Shown: positions 12,081-23,348 of the stretch, in pieces
Position numbering within the stretch: position 1 is the stretch's first letter
Layout: every line of letters begins with the position of its first letter
Assembly (NCBI RefSeq): GCF_000165425.1
Contig: NW_001799005.1
Location: forward strand, 63,582 to 127,581
Direction: 5' to 3'
DNA from: Paramecium tetraurelia
Taxonomy: Eukaryota; Ciliophora; Oligohymenophorea; Peniculida; Parameciidae
Length of the DNA: 64,000 bases
The notes under the pieces: model-generated
Told to the model about the DNA's origin: nothing
Database searches by the model: none
Seen by the model: the letters and a program-made list of their open reading frames with translations, nothing else
Made by a program: the position numbers and the translations under genes

Positions 12081-13607
12081 TCATTTCTTTTTTGTTTATT
12101 TAGGCCTTTATTGTTTTTTATAACTTTAATTTGAGTTTCTAAGTGGATATCTTTGCTTCTTCTCCTAAGAAGTTTGATTTGTTAATAGACTTAAATGATC
12201 CTTATAACATTTTGAACTTTAAAATAAACCCTCTTTTTCAATTTTACTCTTTGAAATACTTGAGCAACTATTCTACCCTAAGGAAACACTCCTATTGTTA
12301 TTGAATTTGTTATCAACTAGATTAGTGTTAATTTCTTTAGGTTCAGCTTATAAATTAAAATGCTGAGGATCTTCTATAGAATCCAAATTCATTGTCAAAT
12401 TATTGTTTTTTTAGCTCAAAATTTACGATCTTAAATATTAATTTAAATCAATATCTCTTAGTTATTAATTTATAGTTTTGTTTTCTTATTAATTCCCATA
12501 TATAATTTATTGTTGATAATCATCCAAAGATATCAAATCAGATTCTACGAAATTTCTATTTACTTTTGGTGAAAAGAATGATAATTGATATTAGAATAAT
12601 CCTAAATTCCTGTTCTTAGTCTTCGTCTATACAGATGCATTTGTAGTGGATTTGCATTCTACCTGCCTTGCATGCCCTTATTATTTAGGTTCAGATTCTT
12701 GATACTATGAAAAACTAGTCTAAATATCAGTTTCCTTATACTCTTTCGGCAAATTTAGAACAATGGATCTTTCAGTCAATATTTCACTAAAAGATTTTGG
12801 GATTTATCTTTAGGATGATTTTGTACTGAATTTCATAGCTTGTAGGTCCTCATTTTCATTTTATTCTATAATAGGTTTTGTATTAACTAAATTCTTTTTT
12901 GTAAATGCAGGATATCTATCTAAGATGATCTAATCAATTTTTTCAATGTTTAATTTAATTTATTCATGATTTGATACTTAATTTTACTTAATTTTAGTGT
13001 TTATATCAACTGAGCTCTACACTCTAAACAATTCTTCTTCTAAGTTGCAGTCTTAATTAATTATTCTACTTTATTTTGGTGCAAATTAATTGAAATTAAA
13101 TGTTGAATTAGGATTTGTGTCTGAGACTATCATTGTTTTTTGGTCAGTTGAATTTAATTTGTTTGTTTTGATTTACAATGTATCAAATTTAAAGATATTC
13201 TCACTTTCACTTAGTTTTGGAGTGCAACAAGTTGTTTGAGTATAATAGTGTTGTTTACTGTATATATTACCCAAATTTCCATTGTATTGAGAAGAATTTG
13301 AAAACTTTCTAGAATTGTTGATTTACCCAGCATCATGAGATAATGGTGGCTTCAATTACCATGCATCAGATGCTTAAAGGGAAACTCCATTTCGATTAAT
13401 ATGATGATGTTGTGACACTTATTAATCCGTCTTAAGCTTTGGATTGGAAATGAGTAAATCCTCTCTTGTTTATGAAGACTGCCTGCTTCTTCCAACACTA
13501 ACATGAAGTTTTCCTGGTTTCTAAACTTACTTTAATTTTTATTGTATTTTCCCTAAAGGATTAGATCTGTTGGTACTTTTTGATCTGACAAATTTCAACT
13601 GACTCAT
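12081..13607 (-). CDS. Hypothetical Asn/Gln/Ser-rich protein, 508 aa
   Basis: A single exon of exactly 509 codons runs from ATG 13607 (MSQLKFVRSKSTNRSNPLG) to TGA at 12081-12083. It is basic at both ends, rich in Asn, Gln and Ser, and has no membrane segment. Features include a His run (QHHHINRNG), a short Cys pair (TTCCTP) and a C-terminal Lys/Gln tail. It looks largely disordered, as in cytoskeleton-associated or regulatory ciliate proteins. It is convergent with the dsRBM/DZF gene, with 22 bp between their stops. No family is recognised. Confidence 0.72.
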
Positions 13608-13670
13608 CAAATTTTATTTATAAACAAATATTATGTTTTATTTTATAATGATAATTATATAATTAATTTA

Positions 13671-14547
13671 ATGGAATAATAACATAAAGGTAGTAAGTTA
13701 AGTATTTATTATGAGTAATTACCGAACCTGGAGAAACCATTACAAGCAGTTAACAGTTTTTCAGTACGAATACTCTATTTTTAAACAATGTTGGATTGAG
13801 TACAAATATCTCGTCGAGCACTTTGAGACATACAGCCGCTTAGATCTCTTTTCCTAAGGCAAATAGATTTCACACTCAATCTTAATTTCAATTGCCAACC
13901 AAATTGGAATTACCATCACAATTGGGAAAAAGGTTGTAATCCTTAAATTTATCTTTATTTCAGATACACTCAATAAGGTTTCGGTAATAAGAAAGTGTTT
14001 CAATATGAATGGCAAAAGGTTAATGCCAAAGAATTCCCGAGTCCTGATAGATATAGAGTCAGATAGGATCCTGGTATAGATCAATTGAAAAGATCATTTG
14101 GATTGTCTTGGGAAGCTTATTCAAAAACCTATCTCCCTTATAATAAACATTAAGCTCCTGAAGTTGCAAAATTCTTGCCAGGTACTTTTCTTACTAATTT
14201 GAGGTCCTGGAGAATATAATGTACGTTAAGATCTTGGACAACACAGATATTAATTTTAGTTGAAGGGCAAGGGGAAGATGTTTAATGATTAGAGAGAGAA
14301 TGGAGTTCCAGGGCCTGAAACCTATTAACCTCAAATCTCATTGACTGTTCCTAATCGATTTTCAGTATGAATTAGATTGAAATGAATTTAGAAAATTTCA
14401 TTGGGAATTGGAGAGAAAAAGAATCCATTTTAATCTATGAGTTTCACTCCTGGGCCTGGAAGATATGAATAGAATTCGGCTTTTGATAAGGTATCCAAAA
14501 AGAGAGAGTTCATAACAAAACCAGGAGAAAGGAGACCGTTCATATGA
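13671..14547 (+). CDS. STPGP (SHIPPO/ODF3-like) repeat protein, 256 aa, five exons
   Basis: Four introns fit: 13690-13715 (26 nt), 13933-13963 (31), 14182-14203 (22) and 14365-14391 (27). The spliced exons total 771 nt, or 257 codons, ending in TGA at 14545-14547. Repeats of the PGPG(x)Y type appear after splicing: LPGPGEYNV, GVPGPETYQP, FTPGPGRYEQ, and a weaker FPSPDRYRV. STPGP-repeat proteins bind the lumen of doublet microtubules or act as sperm-tail and axonemal structural proteins in other eukaryotes. One repeat (LP|GPG) is only restored by removing the 22-nt intron, which supports the model. A second STPGP gene lies at 20595-21587. An axonemal or cortical microtubule role is inferred. 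Confidence 0.85.
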
Positions 14548-14619
14548 TTGTAATTTCAAATACACTTTATTTGTATTTCATACATATTGATTTAAAACAT
14601 AACATGAAAAGGAAAGAAA

Positions 14620-15236
14620 TCATTTCATTTTGCCTATCTATTCTTTTAATAATTGATTTCTCAATTCATACTCCAATAATTCGTCATTCTCGACTGAATT
14701 CTTTGATATGGATTTTTTTCTCATAGGTGAAGGTGCTAGTGGTTTCAAGATGTTGCGTGCAAATTCTAAGCCTTTTTGTCTAACAGTTACTTGTTTCTAT
14801 TCGCTTTTGGGAATTCTTTATTTAAAGTTTCTATACTCTACTTTCACCTTTATATATTTTATGATGATACATGCTCTGCAAATTCAAGCATCCTGTCCAT
14901 TTTACCCTTTTGTTATTGCCATTTTTCAATGGACAAAGTTGGACCTAAGCCTTGAGCAGGGTTTTTTAGGATGGGCTACAATTTCAGTAGTTTATATTGG
15001 CTGAGAGTATATGGTTTGTAATTAAGCATAGAATTTTTGTCATCTTTAATTGAAAAGTTTTTAGACTAATTTTGTTAATCTTGTTCATCTTTTTTCCATT
15101 ATTCAAATATCAACAATTATTCCTCTTAATGTCTTCTAATCAATTCGGACAGTTCTCTTTATTAAATTAGATGTAATTCGTGCAATTTCCTTTTCTAATC
15201 TTCTGATAATTTTTCATTCAATCCATACTAATTCAT
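14620..15236 (-). CDS. Small coiled-coil/basic protein, 197 aa
   Basis: The frame starts at ATG 15236 (MNQYGLNEKLSEDQKRKL) and ends at TGA 14620-14622. A single 23-nt intron (GTATCATC...ATAAAG) gives 594 nt, or 198 codons, exactly. The N-terminal third is helical and charged (QRELSELIRRHQEEQ). The centre has the segment NPAQGLGPTLSIEKWQQQKG. The C-terminal part has GLEFARNILKPLAPSP followed by a final helix (DELLEYELRNQLLKEQIGK). The pattern FAxxIxKP occurs in several eukaryotic ciliary coiled-coil proteins, but I cannot name the family. It sits between an STPGP gene and a kinase gene. Confidence 0.72.
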
Positions 15237-15459
15237 AATAATTTGATTATAAAATTATATATATTTAACTCGTATTTGTATTCATCTTTCAAAATTACTT
15301 CCCTCATCTTTAATAAAAGTCACACTAATATTGTGGGATCCTAAAAATAAAACATTCAACAAATTTTTCTATTTCAAAAATTGACTTCATCATTGATGCT
15401 CCTTACTTAATTGATCAATAATATATTTGTAAAAAAAACTAATAAGTAAATAAAATAGT

Positions 15460-16689
15460 ATGAGAAAGCATACGTCTCCCTATAGAAATTAAAAACCAGG
15501 ATCCTCTTTGATAAGAGTACTCTATAAACCAGAATAATAGACGAGGGACAATTCAATTGAAAAAAAAGTTAAGAACTTCTCGCCAATCAGATTTATTTTA
15601 AATTCGAGGCACAATTCCTTTGAATACGCTACCACGAACGTACCATAAACCAAATAATCAATTATTCCCACTTTAAGCAGAAAGCATTTTCAACTCTAGT
15701 ATATTATTGGTATTGGTGGTTTCGGGAGAGTTTGGAAAGTCATTTACAAATAATAATATTATGCCATGAAGGAAATGAGTAAAACCTTAGTGATCTATAA
15801 ACGAAGTGTGGCTTCAGTTATTAACGAATTACGGTTGTTAGAAAATCTCAATCATTCATTCATTGTTAATGCAGTAGCTGCCTTCTAAGATAAACAGAAC
15901 ATCTATCTAGTATTGGATTACTTGTAAGGAGGAGATTTAAGATATCATCTTGGAAGAAACAGAAGATTCAATGAAGAATAAACAAGTATAATTTGACCAA
16001 TATCAGAGTTCTTTATTTGTTGTGTCATTGTGGGGTTGGAATATTTACATTCACATCGCATTATTCACAGAGATCTCAAACCTGAAAATTTAGTTCTTGA
16101 TTCCAAAGGCTATGTAAGGATTACAGACTTGGGAGTAGCAAAGCAATTAGACACCTTAAAAATTGATACCAGTGGAACTCCAGGTTATATGGCTCCAGAA
16201 GTAATGTGTGGATTGGAACATGGCATTCCAGCCGATTATTATTCTTTGGGAGTTATTGCTTATGAGTTTATGTTTGGAAAAAGACCGTATTATGGCTAAA
16301 ATCGAAAGGAAATTAGAGATGCTATTCTAGCTAAGTAAGTCTAAATAAAACAGAAGCTAGAAGGTTGGTCTTTGGATGCTATTGATTTTATCAATAAATT
16401 GATCTAAAGAAAACCATCTCATAGATTAACAGATGTAAAAAATCATCCATGGATTAGAGATTATCCTTGGGATAAATTAATTAATAAAGTTATTCAAGCA
16501 CCGTATGTCCCATTAAATAATGACAATTTCGATGTAACCCAAATTCAATATGAAGATCAAGAAAATCAACTAATCATCAATCAAACAGGTTTCTTGATTT
16601 CGCAAAATCAGAATGCTTTTGAAGACTACTATTATGTCAAGGAACAAAGAAGAAGATCATCATTAAATCGATCGTTTCTTTTAAAATGA
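15460..16689 (+). CDS. Protein kinase, AGC/STK32 (YANK)-like, 402 aa
   Basis: ATG 15460 to TGA 16687-16689 with one 21-nt intron (15986-16006) gives 403 codons exactly. Kinase motifs appear in order: GIGGFGRVWKV (glycine loop), YAMKEMSK (ATP-binding Lys), HRDLKPEN (catalytic loop), TDLGVAKQ (a DLG in place of DFG), GTPGYMAPE (activation segment/APE) and ADYYSLGVIAYE. The DLG together with an FxF-free C-terminus resembles STK32/YANK kinases within the AGC group. The first 75 residues are basic and Ser-rich, and the tail ends in RRRSSLNRS, a possible phosphosite. All catalytic residues are present, so an active Ser/Thr kinase is expected. The subfamily is an inference. Confidence 0.88.
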
Positions 16690-16969
16690 ATTTATTATTA
16701 ATTTTATTGATTTACATTATAAACTATTCTAATTTAATAATATAATCAATCACCAAATTCAAGAACATTTTTATTGATATTGTATTATTCATTAATTTAA
16801 TTGAGAACTTCGAAATATCATTATTATACTCCATCTAAGTAGTTCCTACTTATCTAAATTATTTATTATACTAAATAATATAAAATTTAAATAACATAAT
16901 TATAATCTAATGCTGATAATTAAATTATTATTATAAAATTAATAATATAATTTGAATAACAAATATTTT

Positions 16970-17840
16970 TCAAGGTTATTATATTTCTTTTGCAATAGTT
17001 CTCCTTCTTGTTGTAGTCTACATAGATATATTATGATATTTACTCTAACTTCAGTCTTCTTTTGTTATTATTTCAACATATCTATTTCATTTTCCAACAC
17101 CACAACTTATTACTCTGTCTCATTGAATTGTTTATTCAAAGATATAAACTTATTCTTCCATTAATTTTTCTCTACTTCTAAATCTTCTGTATTCGATATC
17201 ACTGAAATATTGGTGGACAATTCTTTAATCCTATGCTCTAATTCTCTTTTAAATTTAATTTAAAAATAAATTACTTAATCTCTTCTTCTTTTTCATCACC
17301 AAACTTTTTTTCCTTGTGGTATTTCTCTTCCCATTCCTAAATTTATCTATCTCTCTCTCTCAACAACCTATTATTTTCTAATATCTGCTATTCCTTATTC
17401 TTTGCACTCTTAGCATCCTCCAAACCTTGATTATAAGATTCAATTAGTAGTTTAGAATGCTACTAAATAAGGTAATTTAATTCTGTTAATTTACTCATTT
17501 GCTCATTTATGATTAATTACTAATTTTAAATATAATTATACGTATTATCGACTAAGATCATCCAACTTATTGCAACAAACATGTTCATCTAGATTTGATT
17601 TATCTAAACTCTTTTCTGACTTTAGACCTGATTTTTCAGAACTTCCTATAAATGTATTGGCCCTTTTCTCCTTTGTTAAGTAACCTTTTTCAATCTAGGA
17701 TTACTACGCATCGAATGCACCAGTCATATCTTTATTTGTCAGTTCCCATTTCAAATACCCTTTTTGTCTATTGTACTTATAATTCTAGAGTTAATGAATT
17801 AAATTCCAATTACTTCATTTGGACTCTCAAAATTACTCAT
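16970..17840 (-). CDS. Coiled-coil protein, 254 aa, five exons
   Basis: Start ATG 17840 (MSNFESPNE), then introns of 29 nt (17785-17813), 22 nt (17520-17541), 29 nt (about 17246-17274) and 26 nt near 17020. The spliced length is 765 nt, or 255 codons, ending in TGA at 16970-16972. The protein is highly charged with Leu heptads through its second half (NKLDDLSRQYQ, KLTELNYLIQQHSKLLIESY, LLRERDRQIQEWEEKYHK). The extreme C-terminus is basic (TTTRRRTIAKEI). It is immediately followed upstream by a longer coiled-coil gene on the same strand, so both may be structural cytoskeletal proteins. No family call. Confidence 0.72.
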
Positions 17841-17885
17841 CAGCAATAAATTTATATATATAAATGTTAGTATATGTTTAAATGA

Positions 17886-20016
17886 TCATAAATTCCTATT
17901 TGCCAAAGTTCCATATTAATACGACGAAATTTTAGAATTTTAATTTTCTTTGACGATCTCGTAGGATTCAACCTAAAATTATATAAAAATGATTATTTAC
18001 TCTAAAAGATCCATTTTTCTATTTCTTGAAGGTATCCAGTTCAGCATTTGATAATATAAGTTATTCTTGTTATTTATGATACTCTCTATTTAGATTAATA
18101 AATTGAACTTTCCAAGAATCAACTTCTTGAGATAATTAAGCAATTTTTTCATTGTAAGTAGTAACATCCATCTGAGTAATCAATTTAATTTTTTAGCTGT
18201 CACACTCTTCCTACAACTATTTGATATTCATCTTATTTGATTCTATCTCTTACAATTTAATTTTCAAGAGGCTGCTCAATCTCTCAATTTCATTAGAATA
18301 AACAACATTCTTTTATTCTAATTCTTTTAATTTGTTAGCTTCACTCAATTAAAATTATGAAAATTGTTATCTTACTTTCTCAATTTCCTCATTCTTACTT
18401 CTCAATTGCACAGTCAATCTTTCAATTTCAGTACTGAGCAAGGCAAACTTCTATTAATATTCCTTCAATTAGGTAATATCTTATAATTTGAATTTTAAAT
18501 TGTCAATTTCCTCACTTCTCGATTTCAATAGTAAAGACATTCTACTATTTTCGTTATTCAATCTATCTATTTCTTAAGATTTGTGTTAGAGACTTTAATG
18601 TAATCTATCAATTTCTTGGTTTTATAATCCAATTTTATTTTCATAATCGTCTACTTTGTAGTGATCATTAAGAGTGATCTATAATTTGGCTATGCAATTT
18701 CTCAATTGATCATTTTCTTGTAATTTGATCATCAATGAATTGTTTACTCTATCGAATTCCTAAGCTAGATTTTAATATTTGATTTCATAATCTGTATACT
18801 TTTGATATTCTTATAATTAATTCTGATAAATCATGAGTTATTGTTTGTACTTATCTAATTCGTCCTGTTTAATTCTGATTCTTTGATTAAGATTGTTAAT
18901 TTCTTCATTTTATAATTTGGATCTGATTTCATACTCCTAGTATTTGGAAGTATCCTAGAGAGTCATTTGAAGAGTTTAAATAATAGATTACAGTTTCGAA
19001 ATCTCTTCATTTTTATTGAGCATTTCATTCATATACTTATCTTATTGATTATGATTCTCTCTTAGTTGATCATCAATTTTTTATTTATAATTGACTTCTC
19101 TATTCTTCAGATCCTAAATGTCTAATTCAAAGTCTCTCATACGCTTAGATAGAATCTCAATCTCTTTAATATATGTTTATTTGGATTGATCATATTCTTC
19201 TGATTTCTGTTTAAGTAGAGCAGTAATTCTTTCAAGTTCAGTAGTCAATTAATGTTGTACTTATTATTATTGGATGTACGATTGTTCATATTTCTTACTT
19301 TCAATTAGGGTCTTTTGCATCTACTGCAATTGGGATTGACTTTGAGAGACTAGTACATTTAATCTTTGGATTTCATTCTACCAATATTGTTCATTGTCTT
19401 AAGAACTCTTTTTAATTCTCTCATATTCAACTTGATTCTACTGAATTGCCATAAATTATTAGGTCATTTGAGATACTTTGATCTTTAATTATTCTGATTC
19501 ATTTGTAGTTTCTCTAAGCAGAGTATTTACTCTATTGAGTTCAATTTAATATTATTATAGATTGGCTTCTAATTGTTAGACTCGATGAGTGTCTTCAATA
19601 TAAGTGACTTTCTCTTGACATGTGTTTTTGATTCTGTGGACTTCATTTGTAAGTTCTTGGATTTATTTTTCATAGAGAGAACACTTATTTTTATAAAATT
19701 CAAGTTCTTCTCTGGATGGCTCAATCACTTTAACTATCTCTTAAACCTTGATATTATAAGAGGATTATGAAGGCTTCAATTGCTGTGTTTCCAATCTAAT
19801 GGGTGGTTGAGTTTGTTGTTGGGGTATGGCTCTGGTGTAAGTATAACATATTGGGAGATGTAAAGAGATTCCTTCTATTACATTTAGACCCTTGGGATTT
19901 ATGAGGATCCTGATTGGGTTCTAGAAATTATTGGGTTTGGAAGTAGGATATGCGCTAATCCCTGAGTTCCTTCCTACTTCCTTAATCCAACTCTATATTT
20001 AGATTAATGCCAACAT
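17886..20016 (-). CDS. Long coiled-coil protein, about 700 aa
   Basis: The frame is open from 20016 to TGA 17886-17888, with one 28-nt intron (17973-18000) near the 3' end, giving 701 codons exactly. After a 130-residue Pro/Asn-rich head, nearly 550 residues are continuous coiled coil (for example LEFYKNKCSLYEKQIQELTNEV and LNNENSRMSLLLKSRSEEID), with heptad Leu/Ile and Glu/Lys/Gln. It resembles basal-body, golgin or rootletin-type rods but has no diagnostic motif. The ATG at 20016 lies inside a sequence that looks like a perfect 26-nt intron (19993-20018, GTATGTTGG...AATATAG). Splicing that intron would join this frame to the membrane-spanning exons upstream, so the true N-terminus is ambiguous. 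Confidence 0.75.
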
Positions 20017-20018
20017 AC

Positions 20019-20502
20019 TTTATATTCATTATTTTTCTAAGGATGCCCGTTCCTCCTTATTCCATAAAGTAATAATTTAATAAGATTACTCCCACAAAAG
20101 TGCAGGATCCAATAAAAGCATCCTGTGCAAAATAGCATCACACCTATGATGAATCCAATGATATCACTGATAGCGTTGGCTAATTGATACACAGCCAAAG
20201 ATGCTAAGCTAAAGGAATAATAAATGAGCTAATTATTAGATATCTAACATTCCTCTGCCTAGCAAGGCGCTCAAGAATCTAAAATTATTATAATGTAATC
20301 TCATTCAGGCTGTCATTAATTCAACAATTCCAACTTCTATCCACTTGCAAAAAGTAAGATACCAAAAAATCTATAATTTTGAAATGCATGAACTTACATC
20401 AAGAAGAACATTAGGAAGAGAGACATGAAGAAGGAGAAACTGAAACACTTGAAATAAGATGGATAATGAGATAATTTGAGTAACTCCTATCAATATAAGC
20501 AT
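20019..20502 (-). CDS. Multi-span membrane segment; own gene or N-terminus of the adjacent coiled-coil gene
   Basis: Spliced reading from ATG 20502 gives hydrophobic segments (FFMSLFLMFFLI, SFSLASLAVYQLA, IIGFIIGVMLFCTGC) separated by short loops, then a basic stretch RRNGHP. Proposed introns of about 37, 27, 25 and 20 nt are needed, and two of them start GTT, which is less typical. The spacing of four hydrophobic segments is reminiscent of small tetraspan Golgi proteins such as the COPI-associated/TVP15 family, but this is weak. The frame continues through a consensus 26-nt intron into the downstream coiled-coil frame. If it is not spliced there, it runs on for about 80 codons overlapping that gene. 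Confidence 0.45.
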
Positions 20503-20594
20503 GATGGAATATATCAAATTCGATCATTCATCATTATTCTAAAATTTGATTTAATTATTGAAATCTCTATTTATATTCATATTTAATATGATAA

Positions 20595-21587
20595 TCATTA
20601 TTGAGGTTTGGTTTCTCCCATGTCTCCTGCACTTCTATTGGCTTTGTTTCTTGATTCGTAATACCCGAATTCGGATGGCAACCTATAACTGCCTGGTGCA
20701 GGTGTTCCAGCTGATGCAAACATTCATAATAATCAAAATACCTTTGCCAACAGATCCTGTTCTTCTTGATTCCTTTGGAAAACTTCTAACATTTGAAGAA
20801 TGAAATTTTGAAATAAAATAATGTCCATCCTTTTGAATTCCTGTCTTGTCCACTGGATAGGTTCCTGGTCCAGGAGCATACAAATTGGTGGCTATTCTAA
20901 TAAGTTATTAGATGTTTACAAAAATCCTTAACAAATCTCTTGGAATTCTTGGGATTAAACAAAGTAGCACAGGAGTTATTGTATTTTGATATGGGATACT
21001 TCCCCACTGGATTTACAGCTGGTAATGATTCGTAGGTTCCTGGTCCTGGAATCTCTTTGCCAGTTAAAACCATAAAATTAGTTTTGGGTCTCTATCTCAT
21101 TGTGTAACGGACGTCACTTAGTGTTGAACCCAAATCATAGGTGCCAGGAGCTATAATAATATTTGTAATATCTACCTGGAGTTTTTGAATTCAAATTTCC
21201 TAGAATACCAGTGCTTGCCATTTTCTCTCGACTCATACCAAATTTATTTCCCTTGCCTTTCTTTTGATTGACGTCGACATCACTTGTAATATTGTATTAT
21301 TATGGAGATGGAGTTGTAAAAGCCACTTTAGTAAAGTCAGTTCTTATAAATATTTCAATATCCTTACTTTGTTCCCTTCCCTATGCCAGCTGATCTCTTC
21401 TCAATCTGAGTTGGTAAATCGTAGAAAGCCTTCCCGCAACTAAATTTTAAATTCACTTCCAATACTTAACAGGATTTGCCAGACTGCCAAATCTATCTGA
21501 TTTAGAAAATGTCCATAGGTTTTTAGCAGTACTTTGATTGAGTGGTGATCCACAAATCTGCTAACAAGTTGAAACAGTTATTGACAT
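20595..21587 (-). CDS. STPGP (SHIPPO/ODF3-like) repeat protein, 285 aa, six exons
   Basis: ATG 21587 (MSITVSTCQQICGSPL) to TGA 20595-20597. Introns of 26, 25, 25, 28 and 31 nt sum to 135; the remaining 858 nt are exactly 286 codons. Repeats include TPAPGTYDLG (restored by splicing), IPGPGTYESLP, YAPGPGTYPVD and TPAPGSYRLP. In related proteins each unit places a PGPGxY turn against tubulin. Lengths and repeat style match the gene at 13671-14547, so the two are probably paralogues. Both flank the coiled-coil genes, suggesting a microtubule-linked neighbourhood, although ciliate gene order rarely implies co-function. Confidence 0.86.
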
Positions 21588-21688
21588 GATAAATAAATTA
21601 ATTATTAAAGAAGAATATATTCTTTTTATTATTACTACATCTCTAACTAACTTTATTGATACTAAAATATTAAAAAAACTAAATTTGA

Positions 21689-23318
21689 TCAATGTGCTGG
21701 CTCCTCAGTTTCAATTTTCAATTACACCTTCTTATGATGATTCAACGATTCCCTATAAAACACAATTGGATTGTCAACAATTAAACCAGTCTGATTTCCC
21801 TTGTTCTTTAAATGCCAGATCTCAGTGCAAGCCAATTAAAAGTGATTTCCCTTTTTTAATTCAATGACTTTCTTAATATCTGTCTCCTCGTAACTCTTTG
21901 ATTTTAAGTATTTCTCCAACACATCCGAATTGAAATTCTTAATTGGACATCCATGATATTCGTCATTCCCTGGATTTTATTTCTATTTCATAATACCATT
22001 CTACTACCATATTGTATGAACAACTGTAACATTGATAGTTCTCTCTTTTCCCCTCCAATCCGTAATTGTGTCGAATGTTGTACAAATAATTCTTATTGAA
22101 ATCCTACTCACTTATCTTCTATTAGAATTGCACTATTATTATATTTATGTATACTTACTTTTCATATACTTAATAGTTTCATTAATCTTCATTCCTGCTG
22201 ACTTAAAGAATAATTGGATCTGTTGTCTTCCATTATGTTTTAAATGATGGTTAACCTCTAATCTATCAATCAAATACTCCATACAGAGTGGAAAATGGCT
22301 ATCATATATAATTCTTCAACTTACTCCTTTGATTATTGTCTCACTGTCAAAGCATTCAAAGAGTCTTACTCAAAATTCTAAAGCTTCTGACTCAACATCC
22401 CAGAATCTGTCTATTGAATTTTCTTGAACATTCTAACTATCTCATCATTTTTCATCAACTCCTCATATTAGAATTTGATTTAATTAGCCTGCATTCTCTT
22501 CCTCAGTTTGCCCAGAAATACATCTAATAGACAGTTTTTCCTAAGGTAAACATTTATTTACTTACAATTCATCTTCGTATATATATGCAAAGCCATTCTT
22601 CAGATAAGTATGAATGGATGAAACTGAATGCAAAACATTGTAAAATGGAGTCTAAGTATTGAGAAAATGAATACTTTAAAGAACTTTAAATAAGTATTAA
22701 CATTATTAAAATTTCTTAGTTGTGATTTGCCAGTTCCCAAAATTACATAATTTCCTAATTTATTGGATTGGTCGACTTGATTAGGTAATCTTAATTGTTT
22801 TGGTATATCTTCATCCCACTCTTACTTAGAAATTTTGGTGATTTCATTGTCTCCCAATAACTTTTTATAGATTTTTAATAATCTCTCATTTGTTTGCTCA
22901 TTCTCTAGTTATGCCTCGCATCGTATTTAAAATAAGTGCTTTTAATATTTAATGAATTCATTGATCTTTTCATCTGATTCTGAATATGCCAATTCTAAAA
23001 AAAAGTGCGCGGCATTATCATCAATCCAAAACTTGTCTTTTCCTTCATAACAAGAATATTCATTGTAAAATTTGATAGCTTTGGAATACAAATCCTTTTG
23101 TTTTAGTGGGTCTTTTTGTTAATCATTCTCCTCTAACTAACTGAACAACCTATCAGATTAGAATTATCAATATACTAATTCACTTTCTAATACGCTTTAA
23201 TTCGATCAATGCACATGTTCAATAAGTCTCTCTTATTGATCTCTTCTGTCTATTGATCCATGTATGGTTCAATGTATAACATAGCTTCATATTGGAGAAT
23301 TTCCTTTTAATTTTGCAT
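21689..23318 (-). CDS. PRI2: DNA primase large subunit (PRI2/PRIM2)
   Basis: This is the non-catalytic subunit of primase, in the DNA polymerase alpha-primase complex in the nucleus; it helps start RNA primers and hands them to Pol alpha. Start ATG 23318 ([14 protein letters not shown]), stop TGA 21689-21691, about 500 aa after several 23-26-nt introns. Family hallmarks after splicing are [44 protein letters not shown] and [18 protein letters not shown]. Four cysteines in the expected order ([23 protein letters not shown]) can ligate the 4Fe-4S cluster of the C-terminal domain. The start is chosen as the first ATG. The intron between QSK and DHFPLC is inferred from frame. The protein appears intact. 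Confidence 0.88.
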
Positions 23319-23348
23319 TATGAAAATAATAATTAAGCGGAAAAATTC

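Noticed and set aside
12061-13560. Plus-strand reading of this interval as coding
   Set aside because: The minus strand has a clean 509-codon frame; plus-strand frames are short and TGA-rich.
13854-14084. Minus-strand ORF of 76 codons
   Set aside because: It overlaps exons of the STPGP gene on the other strand; no independent coding signal.
14708-15004. Plus-strand hydrophobic ORF of 98 codons
   Set aside because: It is antisense to the 197-aa coiled-coil gene, which closes exactly after removing one 23-nt intron.
17488-17510. Separate gene boundary between two minus-strand coiled-coil frames
   Set aside because: A 22-nt intron (17520-17541) joins the two frames in phase, and the combined model closes to 255 codons, so they are one gene.
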